Of a stretch of DNA of 64,000 bases, positions 24,885 through 34,090 are shown piece by piece (the stretch's first letter is position 1; each line of letters begins with the position of its first letter). Under the pieces are notes generated by a model. That model did no database searches. It saw only the letters and a program-made list of their open reading frames with translations, and had not been told where the DNA came from. The stretch comes from JALOBO01 sp023228225 (GTDB lineage: Bacteria > Bacillota > Clostridia > Christensenellales > UBA1242), in contig JBAYMN010000002.1 of assembly GCA_041663585.1 (NCBI GenBank), forward strand, positions 1 through 64,000, written 5' to 3'. A program made the translations under genes and the position numbers.

Positions 24885-27260
24885 TTAAACTATTAAGTTA
24901 ATTATTCGCTGAGGCACATAAATGACTTTTTTAATTGTGGATTTATCTATGTTTTTAAGTGTGCAACAAGCGTTTATAACTTCTTCTTGCGTTGCGTTAT
25001 TATTAATTAATATTGTGCCTTTAATTTTTCCATTAATTTGAATTGGCAATTCAATTTCGTTTTTAACAAGTTTTGTAACATCGTATGATGGGTAGTTTTC
25101 ATAAGCAATGTTTTTATTAAATACAATCTCATAAATTTCACTTGTAATGTGTGGAATTATAGGATTAATTGCAATTAAAAACTCGCCAAATTCTTTTTTT
25201 GAAACATATTGATCTGTTTTTACTTCGTTTATAAACTTCATTATTTCGGCAATCGCTGTATTAAATGAAAATTCGTTTATATCTTCTTCAACTTTTTTGA
25301 TAAAAGTGTTTAATAGGTATTCGTGCTTTGCGGTAACTTTTTCTTCGTTTGTAACCAAGGACTGCATATTCCAAATGTTTTCTATGGCTCTTTTACAGCC
25401 TTCAATACCTTCGTATGTCCAAATTATATTATCTTCATAACCGCCCATAAACATAATGTGCATTCTAAAAACATCTGTTCCGTATTTTTTAATAACTTCT
25501 ATTGGCGCGACCGCATTGGCTGAACTTTTGCTCATCTTTTTGCCGTCATCAGCCAAAATTAAACCGTTGCACATACGCTTTTTAAATGGGTCTATATACG
25601 GAACTTGCAGAGTGTCATATAAAAAATTATGCCAAAAACTTGCGTAAAGCATATGCCTTGTAACATGTTCTACTCCGCCTGTATAAAGATCTACATCTTT
25701 CCAATAATTTAAATTTTCTTTTGAAACAAAAGCATTATCATTATGTGGATCCATAAACCTAAGCCAATACCAAGATGAGCCTGCCCAATTTGGCATAGTA
25801 TCACTTTCGCGTTTTGCAGAACCTCCACATTTTGGACAAGTGCAATTTAACCAATCGGTTGCTTTGCTTAATGGGCTATCGCCCTTTTCGTTTGGTTTAT
25901 AATCGCTAAGTTCGGGCAATATTAAAGGTAAATCTTTTTTATCCATAGCGACATAGCCACAATTATTACATATTACTACTGGAAAAGGTTCGCCCCAATA
26001 TCTCTGTCGGTTAAAAGGCCAGTCCTGCATAACATAGTTAATCATTTGCTTACCAAATTTATTTGTTTCAATAAATGTAATCATTTTGTTTTTTGCGTCT
26101 GTTACATCTAAACCATTTAAAAATTCACTGTTAATAAGAGTGCCATTTTCTTCAAATGCTTTTTCGGTAATGTCGCCACCACTTATAACTTGGATAATAT
26201 CAATATTGTATTTTTTTGCAAAATCGTAATCTCTTTGATCGTGTGCCGGCACTGCCATAATCGCACCTGTTCCGTAGCCTGATAGAACATAATCCGCTAC
26301 AAAAATAGGAATTTTTTTAGAATTTACTGGATTTATAGCATAAGCGCCATCTAATTTAATTCCTGTTTTTTCTTTGTTTATTTTTTTATCCAGTTCGCCT
26401 TTAAACTTTGAAGCGGTAATATAATCTTGTATTTCTTTAATGTTTTTAATTATATTTTTGTTGCTTTCTATAAAACTGTGATCTGGGCAAATTGCCATAA
26501 AAGTTGCGCCAAATAAAGTGTCTGGTCTTGTTGTAAAAACAACCAAATTTTCTTTTACATTTGTTGTAAATGTTATTTCAGCACCGACACTCTTTCCAAT
26601 CCAATTTTTTTGGCTATTTTTTAAATTTTCACGCATATCAATTCTGTCAATAGCGGTAAGCATCTTTTCGGCATAGGATTGCATTTTTAAATACCATACA
26701 TCTCTAAATTCTTGAACAACAGGATTATGGCATCTATCACATAGTCCGCCTTGTGAATCTTCATTGCTTAGAACAGTTTTGCAATGCGCACAAAAATTTA
26801 CAACACCTTTTTGTTTGTGCGCTAGCCCGTGACTAAATAATTGTAAAAAAATCCATTGTGTCCATTTATAATAACTTGGATCCGAAGTTTCAACTTTTCT
26901 AGAAAAATCAAAAGAAAAGCCCATCGCCTTAACTTCTTTTTCTATTCCATCACGGCTAGTTTGAACTGCAATTTTAGGGCTTAATCCCGTTTTAATAGCA
27001 AAATTTTCCGGTGGCAAACCAAACTCATCTGTGCCCATTGGATAAAGAACATTAAAGCCTTTTAATCTTTTATATCTTGCCATAATGTCCGAGGGGGTAA
27101 AACACTTAATGTGACCTATATGAATGCTCTTTCCACTGGCATTAAAAAATTCACTTAAAACATAATATTTTGGTTTTTCACTAAAATCAATGGCTTTAAA
27201 AACATCGCTACTGTACCATTTGTCCTGCCATTTCTTCTCTACACTTTTAAAATCGTACAT
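24885..27260 (-). CDS. leuS: Leucine-tRNA ligase
   Basis: This 791-residue class I aminoacyl-tRNA synthetase charges tRNA-Leu. It shows the HIGH-type motif as HIGH in SIHIGHIKCF near residue 47, the KMSKS loop (KKMSKSSANAV) near 570, a CP1 editing domain with TTRPDTLFGAT around 235-245, and Zn-ribbon-like Cys pairs. The C-terminal VLxxV-like end (IKKVIYVPQRIINLIV) is bacterial-type. Length is a little short of the usual 800-870. GGAGG lies 5-6 nt before the ATG. It is the first clearly housekeeping gene next to the accessory region. No T-box leader was found upstream. Confidence 0.97.
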   Translation of the reverse strand: MYDFKSVEKKWQDKWYSSDVFKAIDFSEKPKYYVLSEFFNASGKSIHIGHIKCFTPSDIMARYKRLKGFNVLYPMGTDEFGLPPENFAIKTGLSPKIAVQTSRDGIEKEVKAMGFSFDFSRKVETSDPSYYKWTQWIFLQLFSHGLAHKQKGVVNFCAHCKTVLSNEDSQGGLCDRCHNPVVQEFRDVWYLKMQSYAEKMLTAIDRIDMRENLKNSQKNWIGKSVGAEITFTTNVKENLVVFTTRPDTLFGATFMAICPDHSFIESNKNIIKNIKEIQDYITASKFKGELDKKINKEKTGIKLDGAYAINPVNSKKIPIFVADYVLSGYGTGAIMAVPAHDQRDYDFAKKYNIDIIQVISGGDITEKAFEENGTLINSEFLNGLDVTDAKNKMITFIETNKFGKQMINYVMQDWPFNRQRYWGEPFPVVICNNCGYVAMDKKDLPLILPELSDYKPNEKGDSPLSKATDWLNCTCPKCGGSAKRESDTMPNWAGSSWYWLRFMDPHNDNAFVSKENLNYWKDVDLYTGGVEHVTRHMLYASFWHNFLYDTLQVPYIDPFKKRMCNGLILADDGKKMSKSSANAVAPIEVIKKYGTDVFRMHIMFMGGYEDNIIWTYEGIEGCKRAIENIWNMQSLVTNEEKVTAKHEYLLNTFIKKVEEDINEFSFNTAIAEIMKFINEVKTDQYVSKKEFGEFLIAINPIIPHITSEIYEIVFNKNIAYENYPSYDVTKLVKNEIELPIQINGKIKGTILINNNATQEEVINACCTLKNIDKSTIKKVIYVPQRIINLIV

Positions 27261-27282
27261 ATTGCCTCCAAGTATTTACTAG

Positions 27283-27311
27283 ATTTTAGCAAATTATCAC
27301 GCTTTTTGCAA
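27283..27311 (-). promoter_or_regulatory. leuS promoter
   Basis: On the minus strand, TTGCAA (27306-27311) and TAAAAT (27283-27288) are spaced by 17 bp, with transcription expected about 15-20 nt before the ribosome site. The short leader rules out a classical T-box. Confidence 0.6.
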
Positions 27312-27314
27312 TAC

Positions 27315-27360
27315 TTTATGGCACAATGCTTAAATGTTTTTAATCGGTTAATGCCATAAA
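27315..27360. repeat. Inverted repeat between leuS and the LRR gene
   Basis: TTTATGGCA (27315-27323) and TGCCATAAA (27352-27360) are perfect inverted 9-mers, 28 bp apart, directly upstream of the leuS -35 element. They could be an operator, a chance pairing, or a remnant; no cognate regulator is obvious. Confidence 0.35.
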
Positions 27361-27410
27361 CTACATAAGTTGTGTTTGCTTTTCTTTAAAAATATAACAA
27401 AATTTGCTTA

Positions 27411-27439
27411 TTGACAACACTGTTGAAATAATTTATAAT
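27411..27439 (+). promoter_or_regulatory. Promoter of the cytoplasmic LRR gene
   Basis: A consensus -35 TTGACA (27411-27416), a 17-bp spacer and a consensus -10 TATAAT (27434-27439) lie 21 bp before the GTG start. A strong vegetative sigma-A-type promoter is expected, with a very short leader. Confidence 0.8.
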
Positions 27440-27459
27440 ATATTCACGGAGCTCGTTTT

Positions 27460-30057
27460 GTGAGAATAAGAGATAACGCATTAATAAATGTAGATAATTC
27501 GGATATTATAAATGGTACCATAGAGATACCTGAAAATGTTACTATGATTTATGGTAGTGCTTTTTTGAATTGTACTAATTTAGTAAGGCTACGTATTCCC
27601 GCTGGGGTAAAAAAAATAGGTGCTGATGCTTTTGCAAACTGCACTAATTTAGAAGAAGTAAATATTCCTGAAGTATATAAAATAAAAAATGGGACTTTCC
27701 GTAATTGTATAAAATTGAAAAATATAATGTTACCTGAAAGCGTAGAAATAATTGAGGAGTTTGCTTTTAGTAATTGTGAATCACTTATAGATATTAATTT
27801 TCCAAGTAAATTAGTAAAAATTGGAGACCACGCGTTTGATTCATGCGTTAGCTTACAAAATGTTATAATACCCGCGGGTGTTGCAAAGATTGATCGCAAA
27901 GTTTTTTCTGATTGCACTAATTTACAAACAGTTAAATTACCCGCAGGAATTAAAGCAATTTATGGGTGGGCGTTTAATAATTGTATAAAATTAAATACCA
28001 TCAATTTTCCCGATAGTTTAATAAGCATTGGGGATAATGCATTTGAAAATTGTGCAAGTTTGCAAGTTGCCGAACTACCACCTTCAATAGAAGTTTTAGG
28101 TAGACACTCCTTCCGGCTTTGTAAATCAATTATTTATTTCGCGTTTCCTAGAAATATTAAATTGGTTGAAGAAAATTTTTTTGAAGGTTGCGTTAGTTTA
28201 CAGCAAGTTGTTTTACCAGTAGGCATGAAAGGTATAGCAAATTCAGCCTTTTATAATTGTAGTTCACTTACAAATATTAATTTACCAAAAACCATAAAGA
28301 TTATTAAGCAGTTGGCTTTTTCTGGTTGCTCTTCACTTAATAAAATAGATTTACCGCCAATAAACTGCGTTTCTTATGGAATGTTTAAAAATTGTTTGGC
28401 TTTAAAAGATATTACCCTGCCCGACACTGTAACAATAATAGAGGAGCAATCTTTTGTTGGAGCGGGATTAGAAAAAATTACTATTCCAGCTAATGTAGTT
28501 GTGTATCCAGAAGCTTTTAAAAATTGTTTAAGTTTAAAACAAATTGAAATTTCTAGTTTATCACGCTTATATAACTATTCTTCTGACGATTTGCTTGGTG
28601 TAACAAGTGTAATAATAAATTATCCAAACTCCAAAATACACATCAAGGTTGATGGGGTTAAAGAAATTAAAAGTTTGTTTGATACAACTAATTCATTTTT
28701 AATTAATGGAAATTTATATTTTGAATATTTAGACAAGTGCTATAAAATGACTCCATTAGAAATGGAAAATATAAAAAGTTCTTGGACAAATAAAGGTTAT
28801 GACGATGCCGAAATAAAAGATATGTCTCGCGTTAAAATTTGGCAATTAAAAAATAGATTTTTGCCACATTTTAGTGTTGTTAAAAATTTGCCAATTTCTT
28901 ATATAGATAATTTTTATATTAACAATAATTACAAAAAATGGGGAGCCCTTATTGAAAGGCTAAATATACAACTTGCTGTAAACAAAGATACCTTCATAAA
29001 ACTTTGTTTTGTGCTTGGACTTTTTGAACAAGATCAAAAAACAAGCAATTCGGCGTATGAATATTTGGCAAATAATTTAGCGGGCAAAATTGACGAAAAT
29101 ACAATTCATGAATGCTTTGATGGTTTTAATTTAAATACTGGTTTTAAGCCCGAATATAGTAAATTTTTTCAAAAGTTTTTTGATCCGTTAGAGCCTAGTA
29201 AATTCTTAGACCTTGATAATATGGGTGAGACAGAATACAGTTTTAGTTATCTTGCCGCAAGCTTTAATAGATTTGATGAAATAAAAAAAATTTATCCAAA
29301 CAAAATAATCAATTCTAACAGAACCGCCGATGCACTACTACCTGAACATGTAATCAAAGCGTTAAGAAGTTTTATTTATAAAAAAATAAACCATGGAAAC
29401 GATTATATGGCAGCCTTAGTGTCACAATATGGGTACTCGCAAAGCGATTTTGAAAAGTTGCAAACTATCTTTGAAAAAGCAAAATTATTGGAGCCCGAAA
29501 AAATCACATTAGTTACAAAACCCGATGATAAAAAACAACCTATACATTATGATTTGTTAGAAAAAAATAATCCTGTCGGATTGGTTTTGGGCGATATAAC
29601 AAATTGCTGTCAGCACTTAAATGGCGCTGGCGAAAGTTGTATGTTATATGGCGTACAAGCGCCAAATTCTAAATTTTTAGTCATAAGATACAATAACAGT
29701 ATAATTGCACAAGGTTGGGTATGGTATGATGAAAAAACAGCAACAGTTTGCATAGATAATATTGAAATACCGAAAACACAAAGGAAAAAATTTGATAAAG
29801 ATGTAAATAACCAAGTATTAAAAACCTTGAAGCGTTTTGCCGATAATACAGCTCTCGAAATGCAAGAATTACGCGATATAAAAATTAAAAAAGTTACCAT
29901 TGGTTTAGGATATAACGACTTTAAAAAAGAATTGTCTGATAATTTTGATTGCGATAAAGATACTAAGGTTTTAAGTGGTTATCATGGCTATACTGATGCT
30001 AGATCACAGTTGGTTATTTATAAAGCATGTGAAATGAACAACGAAAAAACCCTTTAA
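27460..30057 (+). CDS. Cytoplasmic BspA-type LRR protein with an unrecognised C-terminal domain
   Basis: This 865-residue protein starts with GTG (GGAG upstream). Residues about 15-400 are BspA/LRR_5 repeats (IGxxAFxNCxxLxxINxP), as in the surface protein encoded at 2601-5612, but there is no signal peptide or membrane helix, so it should be intracellular. About 410-650 is a helical linker. About 690-865 is a compact domain with GDITNCCQHLNGAGESC near 708-724, then FLVIRYNNSIIAQGWVWYD and DNIEIP. The Cys pair and Trp-rich strand look like an active or binding core. I cannot name this domain; the strand order loosely recalls GNAT-like folds, which is weak inference. Promoter and start are clear. 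Confidence 0.75.
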   Translation: MRIRDNALINVDNSDIINGTIEIPENVTMIYGSAFLNCTNLVRLRIPAGVKKIGADAFANCTNLEEVNIPEVYKIKNGTFRNCIKLKNIMLPESVEIIEEFAFSNCESLIDINFPSKLVKIGDHAFDSCVSLQNVIIPAGVAKIDRKVFSDCTNLQTVKLPAGIKAIYGWAFNNCIKLNTINFPDSLISIGDNAFENCASLQVAELPPSIEVLGRHSFRLCKSIIYFAFPRNIKLVEENFFEGCVSLQQVVLPVGMKGIANSAFYNCSSLTNINLPKTIKIIKQLAFSGCSSLNKIDLPPINCVSYGMFKNCLALKDITLPDTVTIIEEQSFVGAGLEKITIPANVVVYPEAFKNCLSLKQIEISSLSRLYNYSSDDLLGVTSVIINYPNSKIHIKVDGVKEIKSLFDTTNSFLINGNLYFEYLDKCYKMTPLEMENIKSSWTNKGYDDAEIKDMSRVKIWQLKNRFLPHFSVVKNLPISYIDNFYINNNYKKWGALIERLNIQLAVNKDTFIKLCFVLGLFEQDQKTSNSAYEYLANNLAGKIDENTIHECFDGFNLNTGFKPEYSKFFQKFFDPLEPSKFLDLDNMGETEYSFSYLAASFNRFDEIKKIYPNKIINSNRTADALLPEHVIKALRSFIYKKINHGNDYMAALVSQYGYSQSDFEKLQTIFEKAKLLEPEKITLVTKPDDKKQPIHYDLLEKNNPVGLVLGDITNCCQHLNGAGESCMLYGVQAPNSKFLVIRYNNSIIAQGWVWYDEKTATVCIDNIEIPKTQRKKFDKDVNNQVLKTLKRFADNTALEMQELRDIKIKKVTIGLGYNDFKKELSDNFDCDKDTKVLSGYHGYTDARSQLVIYKACEMNNEKTL

Positions 30058-30142
30058 ATAACTTTGTAATTATCAATAAAAGTGCTATTATTTATTAATT
30101 AAAAATAATAAAGTTTTTTGCTAATCTTTATGAGGTTATAAA

Positions 30143-31573
30143 ATGTCTGATAATCAAAATAGTCTATATAAAAAATTAAAAAAGTATTCTAGGTCAAAAG
30201 TTTGTCCTATGCATATGCCTGGTCATAAAAGAAAGGGCACAATGCTTAAAGTTAATTTACCATACGACATTGATATAACTGAAATTACACATCTTGATAA
30301 TTTATATAGTTCTAGTAGTGTATTAAAAAAAACTTGCGATATTATACAAAATCTTTATGGTAGTAAAAATTCTTTTATGCTAGTCAATGGTAGCACTTGC
30401 GGTATTCTTACTGGAATAAGGGCGGCAACAAATACTGGCGATAAAATTTTAGTGGCTAGAAATTGCCATAAATCTGTTTATAATGCTATTGAAGTAAATT
30501 TTTTAAATCCAATTTATTTAGTTCCTAGTATAGATGTGGCAACTGGAATAAATAACAGTATTACACCAAAACAAGTTGAAGAAAGCTTTTTAGAAAATTT
30601 AGATACAAAGTTAGTGGTTATAACTTCGCCCACTTATGAAGGAGTTATGAGCGATATAAAAGGTATTGTGGAGATTGCCCATAAATACGGAGTCCCTGTG
30701 CTAGTTGATGAAGCACATGGAGCACATTTATACTATACAAAAAATTCGGCTGTAAGTTATGGTGCCGACATTGTAATAAATAGTGTTCACAAAACCTTAC
30801 CTTCACTCACTCAAACAGCAATAGCACACATAAATGGGAATTTAATATCTTGTGAAAAATTTACACAGGCACTAAAAGTATTTGAAACAACAAGCCCATC
30901 TTATATTCTTATGTCATCAATAGATGCTTGCGTTAGGCTTTTGACACAAAAAGGTGACAAACTTTTTAACACCTTATATAAAAACTTAACTTGTTTAAAT
31001 GATTATCTAAAAAATCTAAAAAATTTAACAGTGGTTTGTTATGGACAAGACAACTTAAAAATGCATTCGGGCTTTTACAATTTTGACAGTCCCAAAATAG
31101 TAATAAGTACAGTTGGCACTTCTATAAACGGAATGCAACTTTTTAACAAATTACGGGATAAATTTAAAATTGAGTTAGAAATGGCTTATACTAATTACGC
31201 ACTTGCTATGGTCACAATTTTTGACAATAAAAAAACACTTAAAAAACTTGCAGATGCAATTATTTCAATTGATAAGGAAATTTCAAAAAATTTAGATAAT
31301 ATAATAACTTCAAACAGTTTTTCACTTCCTTTAAAAGCTAAAAATGCTAGCGAGGTTAGAAATCAAAAAGGTAAACTAATAAAATTGAAAGAGTCCTTAG
31401 GTTGTATTTCATTAGAATACTTATGGGCATATCCGCCGGGAATCCCGCTTTTAGTTCCGGGCGAAGTAATTGATGAGCAACTACTAAAAAATATTACTTA
31501 CCTATTAAATAATCAAGTGGTAATACATAGTACATTCAACAATGCCCCAGAAAATATTATGGCTATATTATAA
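30143..31573 (+). CDS. Orn/Lys/Arg decarboxylase family PLP enzyme
   Basis: This 476-residue fold-type I PLP enzyme of the YaaO/SpeA-like group decarboxylates a basic amino acid, giving polyamine precursors in known members. Visible marks are the N-terminal MHMPGHKR motif (about 23-30), VNGSTCGI cofactor-binding turn, DEAHGAH (about 189-195) and the Schiff-base Lys in SVHKTLPSLTQ (about K217). Length matches the short Bacillus YaaO type rather than the 700-residue E. coli enzymes. GAGG lies 9 nt before the ATG. Substrate (arginine, lysine or ornithine) cannot be told from sequence. Confidence 0.9.
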   Translation: MSDNQNSLYKKLKKYSRSKVCPMHMPGHKRKGTMLKVNLPYDIDITEITHLDNLYSSSSVLKKTCDIIQNLYGSKNSFMLVNGSTCGILTGIRAATNTGDKILVARNCHKSVYNAIEVNFLNPIYLVPSIDVATGINNSITPKQVEESFLENLDTKLVVITSPTYEGVMSDIKGIVEIAHKYGVPVLVDEAHGAHLYYTKNSAVSYGADIVINSVHKTLPSLTQTAIAHINGNLISCEKFTQALKVFETTSPSYILMSSIDACVRLLTQKGDKLFNTLYKNLTCLNDYLKNLKNLTVVCYGQDNLKMHSGFYNFDSPKIVISTVGTSINGMQLFNKLRDKFKIELEMAYTNYALAMVTIFDNKKTLKKLADAIISIDKEISKNLDNIITSNSFSLPLKAKNASEVRNQKGKLIKLKESLGCISLEYLWAYPPGIPLLVPGEVIDEQLLKNITYLLNNQVVIHSTFNNAPENIMAIL

Positions 31574-31579
31574 AAATCA

Positions 31580-31608
31580 TTGACAAATAATGATAATGTT
31601 TCTATAAT
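31580..31608 (+). promoter_or_regulatory. Promoter of the SCIFF gene
   Basis: TTGACA (31580-31585), a 17-bp spacer and TATAAT (31603-31608) give a consensus promoter, 30 bp before the scfA ATG. It allows high expression of the precursor peptide independent of the decarboxylase gene. Confidence 0.85.
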
Positions 31609-31638
31609 TTAGCAGAACTTAAAGGAAGTGAATTAAAA

Positions 31639-31785
31639 ATGAAAAGAATTAAAACTCTACAAACAAGAGATTTAACTAAAAGTGCCGTTAATGGTGGGTG
31701 TGGCGAATGCCAAACTTCATGTCAATCTGCTTGCAAAACTTCTTGCGGAGTTGCTAACCAAAAATGCGAAAAGTGCGCAAAATAA
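31639..31785 (+). CDS. scfA: SCIFF ranthipeptide precursor
   Basis: This 48-residue peptide belongs to the 'six cysteines in forty-five residues' family of ribosomally made, radical-SAM-modified peptides, nearly universal in Clostridia. The leader is MKRIKTLQTRDLTKSAV; the core carries GGCGECQTSC, SACKTSC and ANQKC. Cys positions are 21, 24, 28, 32, 36, 43 and an extra one at 46, so it has seven rather than six. The maturase installs thioether bonds from Cys to non-alpha (gamma) carbons of Thr in characterised examples; Thr26 and Thr34 are the natural acceptors here. AAGGAAG lies 8 nt before the ATG. The maturase gene follows after a hairpin. The biological role of the family remains unsettled. 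Confidence 0.95.
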   Translation: MKRIKTLQTRDLTKSAVNGGCGECQTSCQSACKTSCGVANQKCEKCAK

Positions 31786-31803
31786 TTTGATTTTGATAAA
31801 TTA

Positions 31804-31852
31804 ATAAATGAGTGCCGCTATTATAAATTAAAATTAGCGACATTTATTTTTT
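31804..31852 (+). terminator. Attenuator between SCIFF gene and maturase
   Basis: ATAAATG/CATTTAT and CGCTA/TAGCG pair across an A/T-rich loop, with a bulge on the 5' side, and a T run follows. It ends 14 nt before the maturase ATG. As no separate promoter is seen, partial read-through would give much peptide and little enzyme. Confidence 0.6.
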
Positions 31853-31866
31853 TAAAGAGGAGAAAA

Positions 31867-33243
31867 ATGATACACCAATATAAATTAAACGGATATAATA
31901 TCGTTTTAGATGTTTTTAGCGGGTCTATTCACACTGTTGATGATTTAGTTTACGATATAATTGAAGTTTACGAGCAAAAAAGCAAAGAAGAAATAATTGA
32001 TTTAATGCTAAACAAATATAAAGCCGATTTAACTATAAACAAACAGGAAATTATAGACGCTATATCTGATATAGAAGAATTAAAAGCCGATGGCAAATTA
32101 TTTACAAAAGATGATTACGAAGACAAAGCTTTTGATTTAAAAAAACGCAATACTGTTGTAAAAGCACTTTGTTTACATGTAGCCCACACATGCAATTTAA
32201 ATTGCGACTACTGTTTTGCTAGTCAAGGCAAATATCACGGCGAGAGAGCTGTGATGACCTTTGAAGTAGGCAAGCAGGCAATAGATTTTTTAGTTGGTAA
32301 TAGTGGCACTAGAACAAATTTAGAAGTAGATTTTTTTGGTGGCGAGCCATTAATGAATTTTAAGGTTGTTAAACAAATTGTCGCTTATGCCAGAAGCATA
32401 GAAAAACAGTCAAATAAAATTTTCAGATTTACATTAACCACAAATGGAATGCTTATTAATGATGATGTTATTGATTTTGCAAATAAGGAATGCCACAATG
32501 TGGTACTTAGTTTAGATGGAAGGCGGGAAGTAAATGACCGCTCGCGAAAAACTATTGGTGGCGTTGGCAGTTACGATATTATCGTTCCAAAATTCCAAGA
32601 ATTTGTAAAAAAACGCGGGAACAAAAATTATTACATAAGAGGCACTTTTACACATTACAATACTGATTTTACAAAAGATATCTTTCACATGGCAGATTTG
32701 GGCTTTACCGAATTGTCTATGGAGCCAGTAGTTTGTGCACCAAACAATCCATATGCTTTAACAGAAGCAGATTTACCAATTGTTTGTGAGCAGTATGAAA
32801 TTCTGGCAAAAGAAATGTTAAAACGCGAAAAAGAAGGGAAACCATTAACTTTCTACCACTATATGTTAGATTTAGAGGGTGGACCTTGTATTTACAAACG
32901 AATTTCCGGCTGTGGCTCGGGTACGGAATATATGGCGGTAACCCCTTGGGGCGAACTATATCCTTGCCACCAATTTGTTGGCGATAGCAAATATAGTATG
33001 GGCAATATTTGGGACGGTGTAAAAAACACGGATCTAAGAGATGAATTTAAAATGTGTAACGCATATGCACGACCTGATTGCAAAAATTGCTGGGCAAAAT
33101 TATATTGTAGCGGTGGCTGTACAGCAAACGCATATCACGCAACAGGCTCAATAACTGGCACATACGAATATGGCTGTAAATTATTTAAAAAGCGTATAGA
33201 ATGTGGCTTAATGATGAAAGTTGCCGAAGCAGATAAGAATTAG
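31867..33243 (+). CDS. scfB: Radical SAM/SPASM maturase of the SCIFF peptide
   Basis: This 458-residue enzyme has the radical SAM motif CNLNCDYC (CxxxCxxC, about residues 107-114) for the SAM-binding 4Fe-4S cluster. The N-terminal about 90 residues match the leader-recognition (RRE-like) part of these maturases. The C-terminal SPASM region has CGSGTEYMAVTPWGELYPC and CKNCWAKLYCSGGC, ligands of two auxiliary clusters. In characterised homologues it forms Cys-to-Thr thioether links in SCIFF, whose gene lies immediately upstream. AGAGGAG precedes the ATG by 5-6 nt. It meets the zinc transporter operon tail to tail with only 19 bp between stops. Identification is secure. Confidence 0.95.
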   Translation: MIHQYKLNGYNIVLDVFSGSIHTVDDLVYDIIEVYEQKSKEEIIDLMLNKYKADLTINKQEIIDAISDIEELKADGKLFTKDDYEDKAFDLKKRNTVVKALCLHVAHTCNLNCDYCFASQGKYHGERAVMTFEVGKQAIDFLVGNSGTRTNLEVDFFGGEPLMNFKVVKQIVAYARSIEKQSNKIFRFTLTTNGMLINDDVIDFANKECHNVVLSLDGRREVNDRSRKTIGGVGSYDIIVPKFQEFVKKRGNKNYYIRGTFTHYNTDFTKDIFHMADLGFTELSMEPVVCAPNNPYALTEADLPIVCEQYEILAKEMLKREKEGKPLTFYHYMLDLEGGPCIYKRISGCGSGTEYMAVTPWGELYPCHQFVGDSKYSMGNIWDGVKNTDLRDEFKMCNAYARPDCKNCWAKLYCSGGCTANAYHATGSITGTYEYGCKLFKKRIECGLMMKVAEADKN

Positions 33244-33262
33244 GGCCTCTAATAAGCATATT

Positions 33263-34090
33263 TTAGACATTTAAATGTTCGTGTTTATGATGTTTTTCGG
33301 ATTGTTTAATTATTGCCTTTATAAGCATTGCCAGCATTAAAAATGCTATGGAAATTAACACAATTGTTCCACCTGGTTTTAAACCCTCATAAAATGAAAC
33401 CGTAAGCCCCAAACTAACAGATAGCAAACTAAATATTACAGACTTAATAATTGTCCCTTTATAACTTTTTGAAACTTGTAATGCGGTTGCCACAGGTACA
33501 ACCATTAATGATGAAACAATCAATGCTCCTATCGTTCGCGATGCGGTCGCCACAGTTAAAGCGGTCAAAAGTGTAAAAATAAAATTAACAAAATCTACTG
33601 GTACGCCCGCAAGTTGCGCACCCTTTTCATTATATGATATATACATAAGTTCTTTATAAAAAAGAATTGTTGTTATAATCACGACTGCGAAAAGACCTAC
33701 TGTAATACACACTTCTAAACTGCTTATAGAAATAATTGAACCAAAAAGATATGAATTTAAATTTGCGGAGGGTGCAAATGAAGATAAAACGCCAGCAAGC
33801 CCTATACCCAAAGAAAGCACAATGGCAATTGCAATTTCAGAATATTTATAAAATTTCTTTCTTATTAACTCTATTAAAAACGCGGAAACCACACTTGCAA
33901 TTATTGCGGTAATTAGTGGATTTACTCCCACAATTAACCCTATTGCAACACCGGCGAGCGCAGTATGACTTAACGCATCGCCCGTCATTGAAAGCCCTTT
34001 AAAAACCACTGTATTGCCAATTAAGGGAATTATAACAGCAAGCATTATACCTACAAAAAAAGCAATTCTCATAAATTCATAGTTAAACAT
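33263..34090 (-). CDS. znuB: Zinc/manganese ABC transporter permease
   Basis: This 275-residue multi-span membrane protein (about 8 hydrophobic segments) belongs to the ABC-3 family of metal permeases. The GDALSHTALAGVAIG motif (about residues 37-51) is the family's ATPase-coupling and conserved region. It ends in a short His-rich tail (EKHHKHEH). It overlaps the upstream ATPase gene by 8 nt and belongs to the znuA-znuC-znuB operon. Zinc is favoured over manganese by the divergent Zur-like regulator, an inference. Confidence 0.9.
   Translation of the reverse strand: MFNYEFMRIAFFVGIMLAVIIPLIGNTVVFKGLSMTGDALSHTALAGVAIGLIVGVNPLITAIIASVVSAFLIELIRKKFYKYSEIAIAIVLSLGIGLAGVLSSFAPSANLNSYLFGSIISISSLEVCITVGLFAVVIITTILFYKELMYISYNEKGAQLAGVPVDFVNFIFTLLTALTVATASRTIGALIVSSLMVVPVATALQVSKSYKGTIIKSVIFSLLSVSLGLTVSFYEGLKPGGTIVLISIAFLMLAMLIKAIIKQSEKHHKHEHLNV

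Noticed and set aside
27261..27459. T-box riboswitch upstream of leuS
   Set aside because: The promoter lies within about 30 nt of the start, leaving no room for a specifier stem or antiterminator, and no TGGNACCGCG-like T-box was seen.
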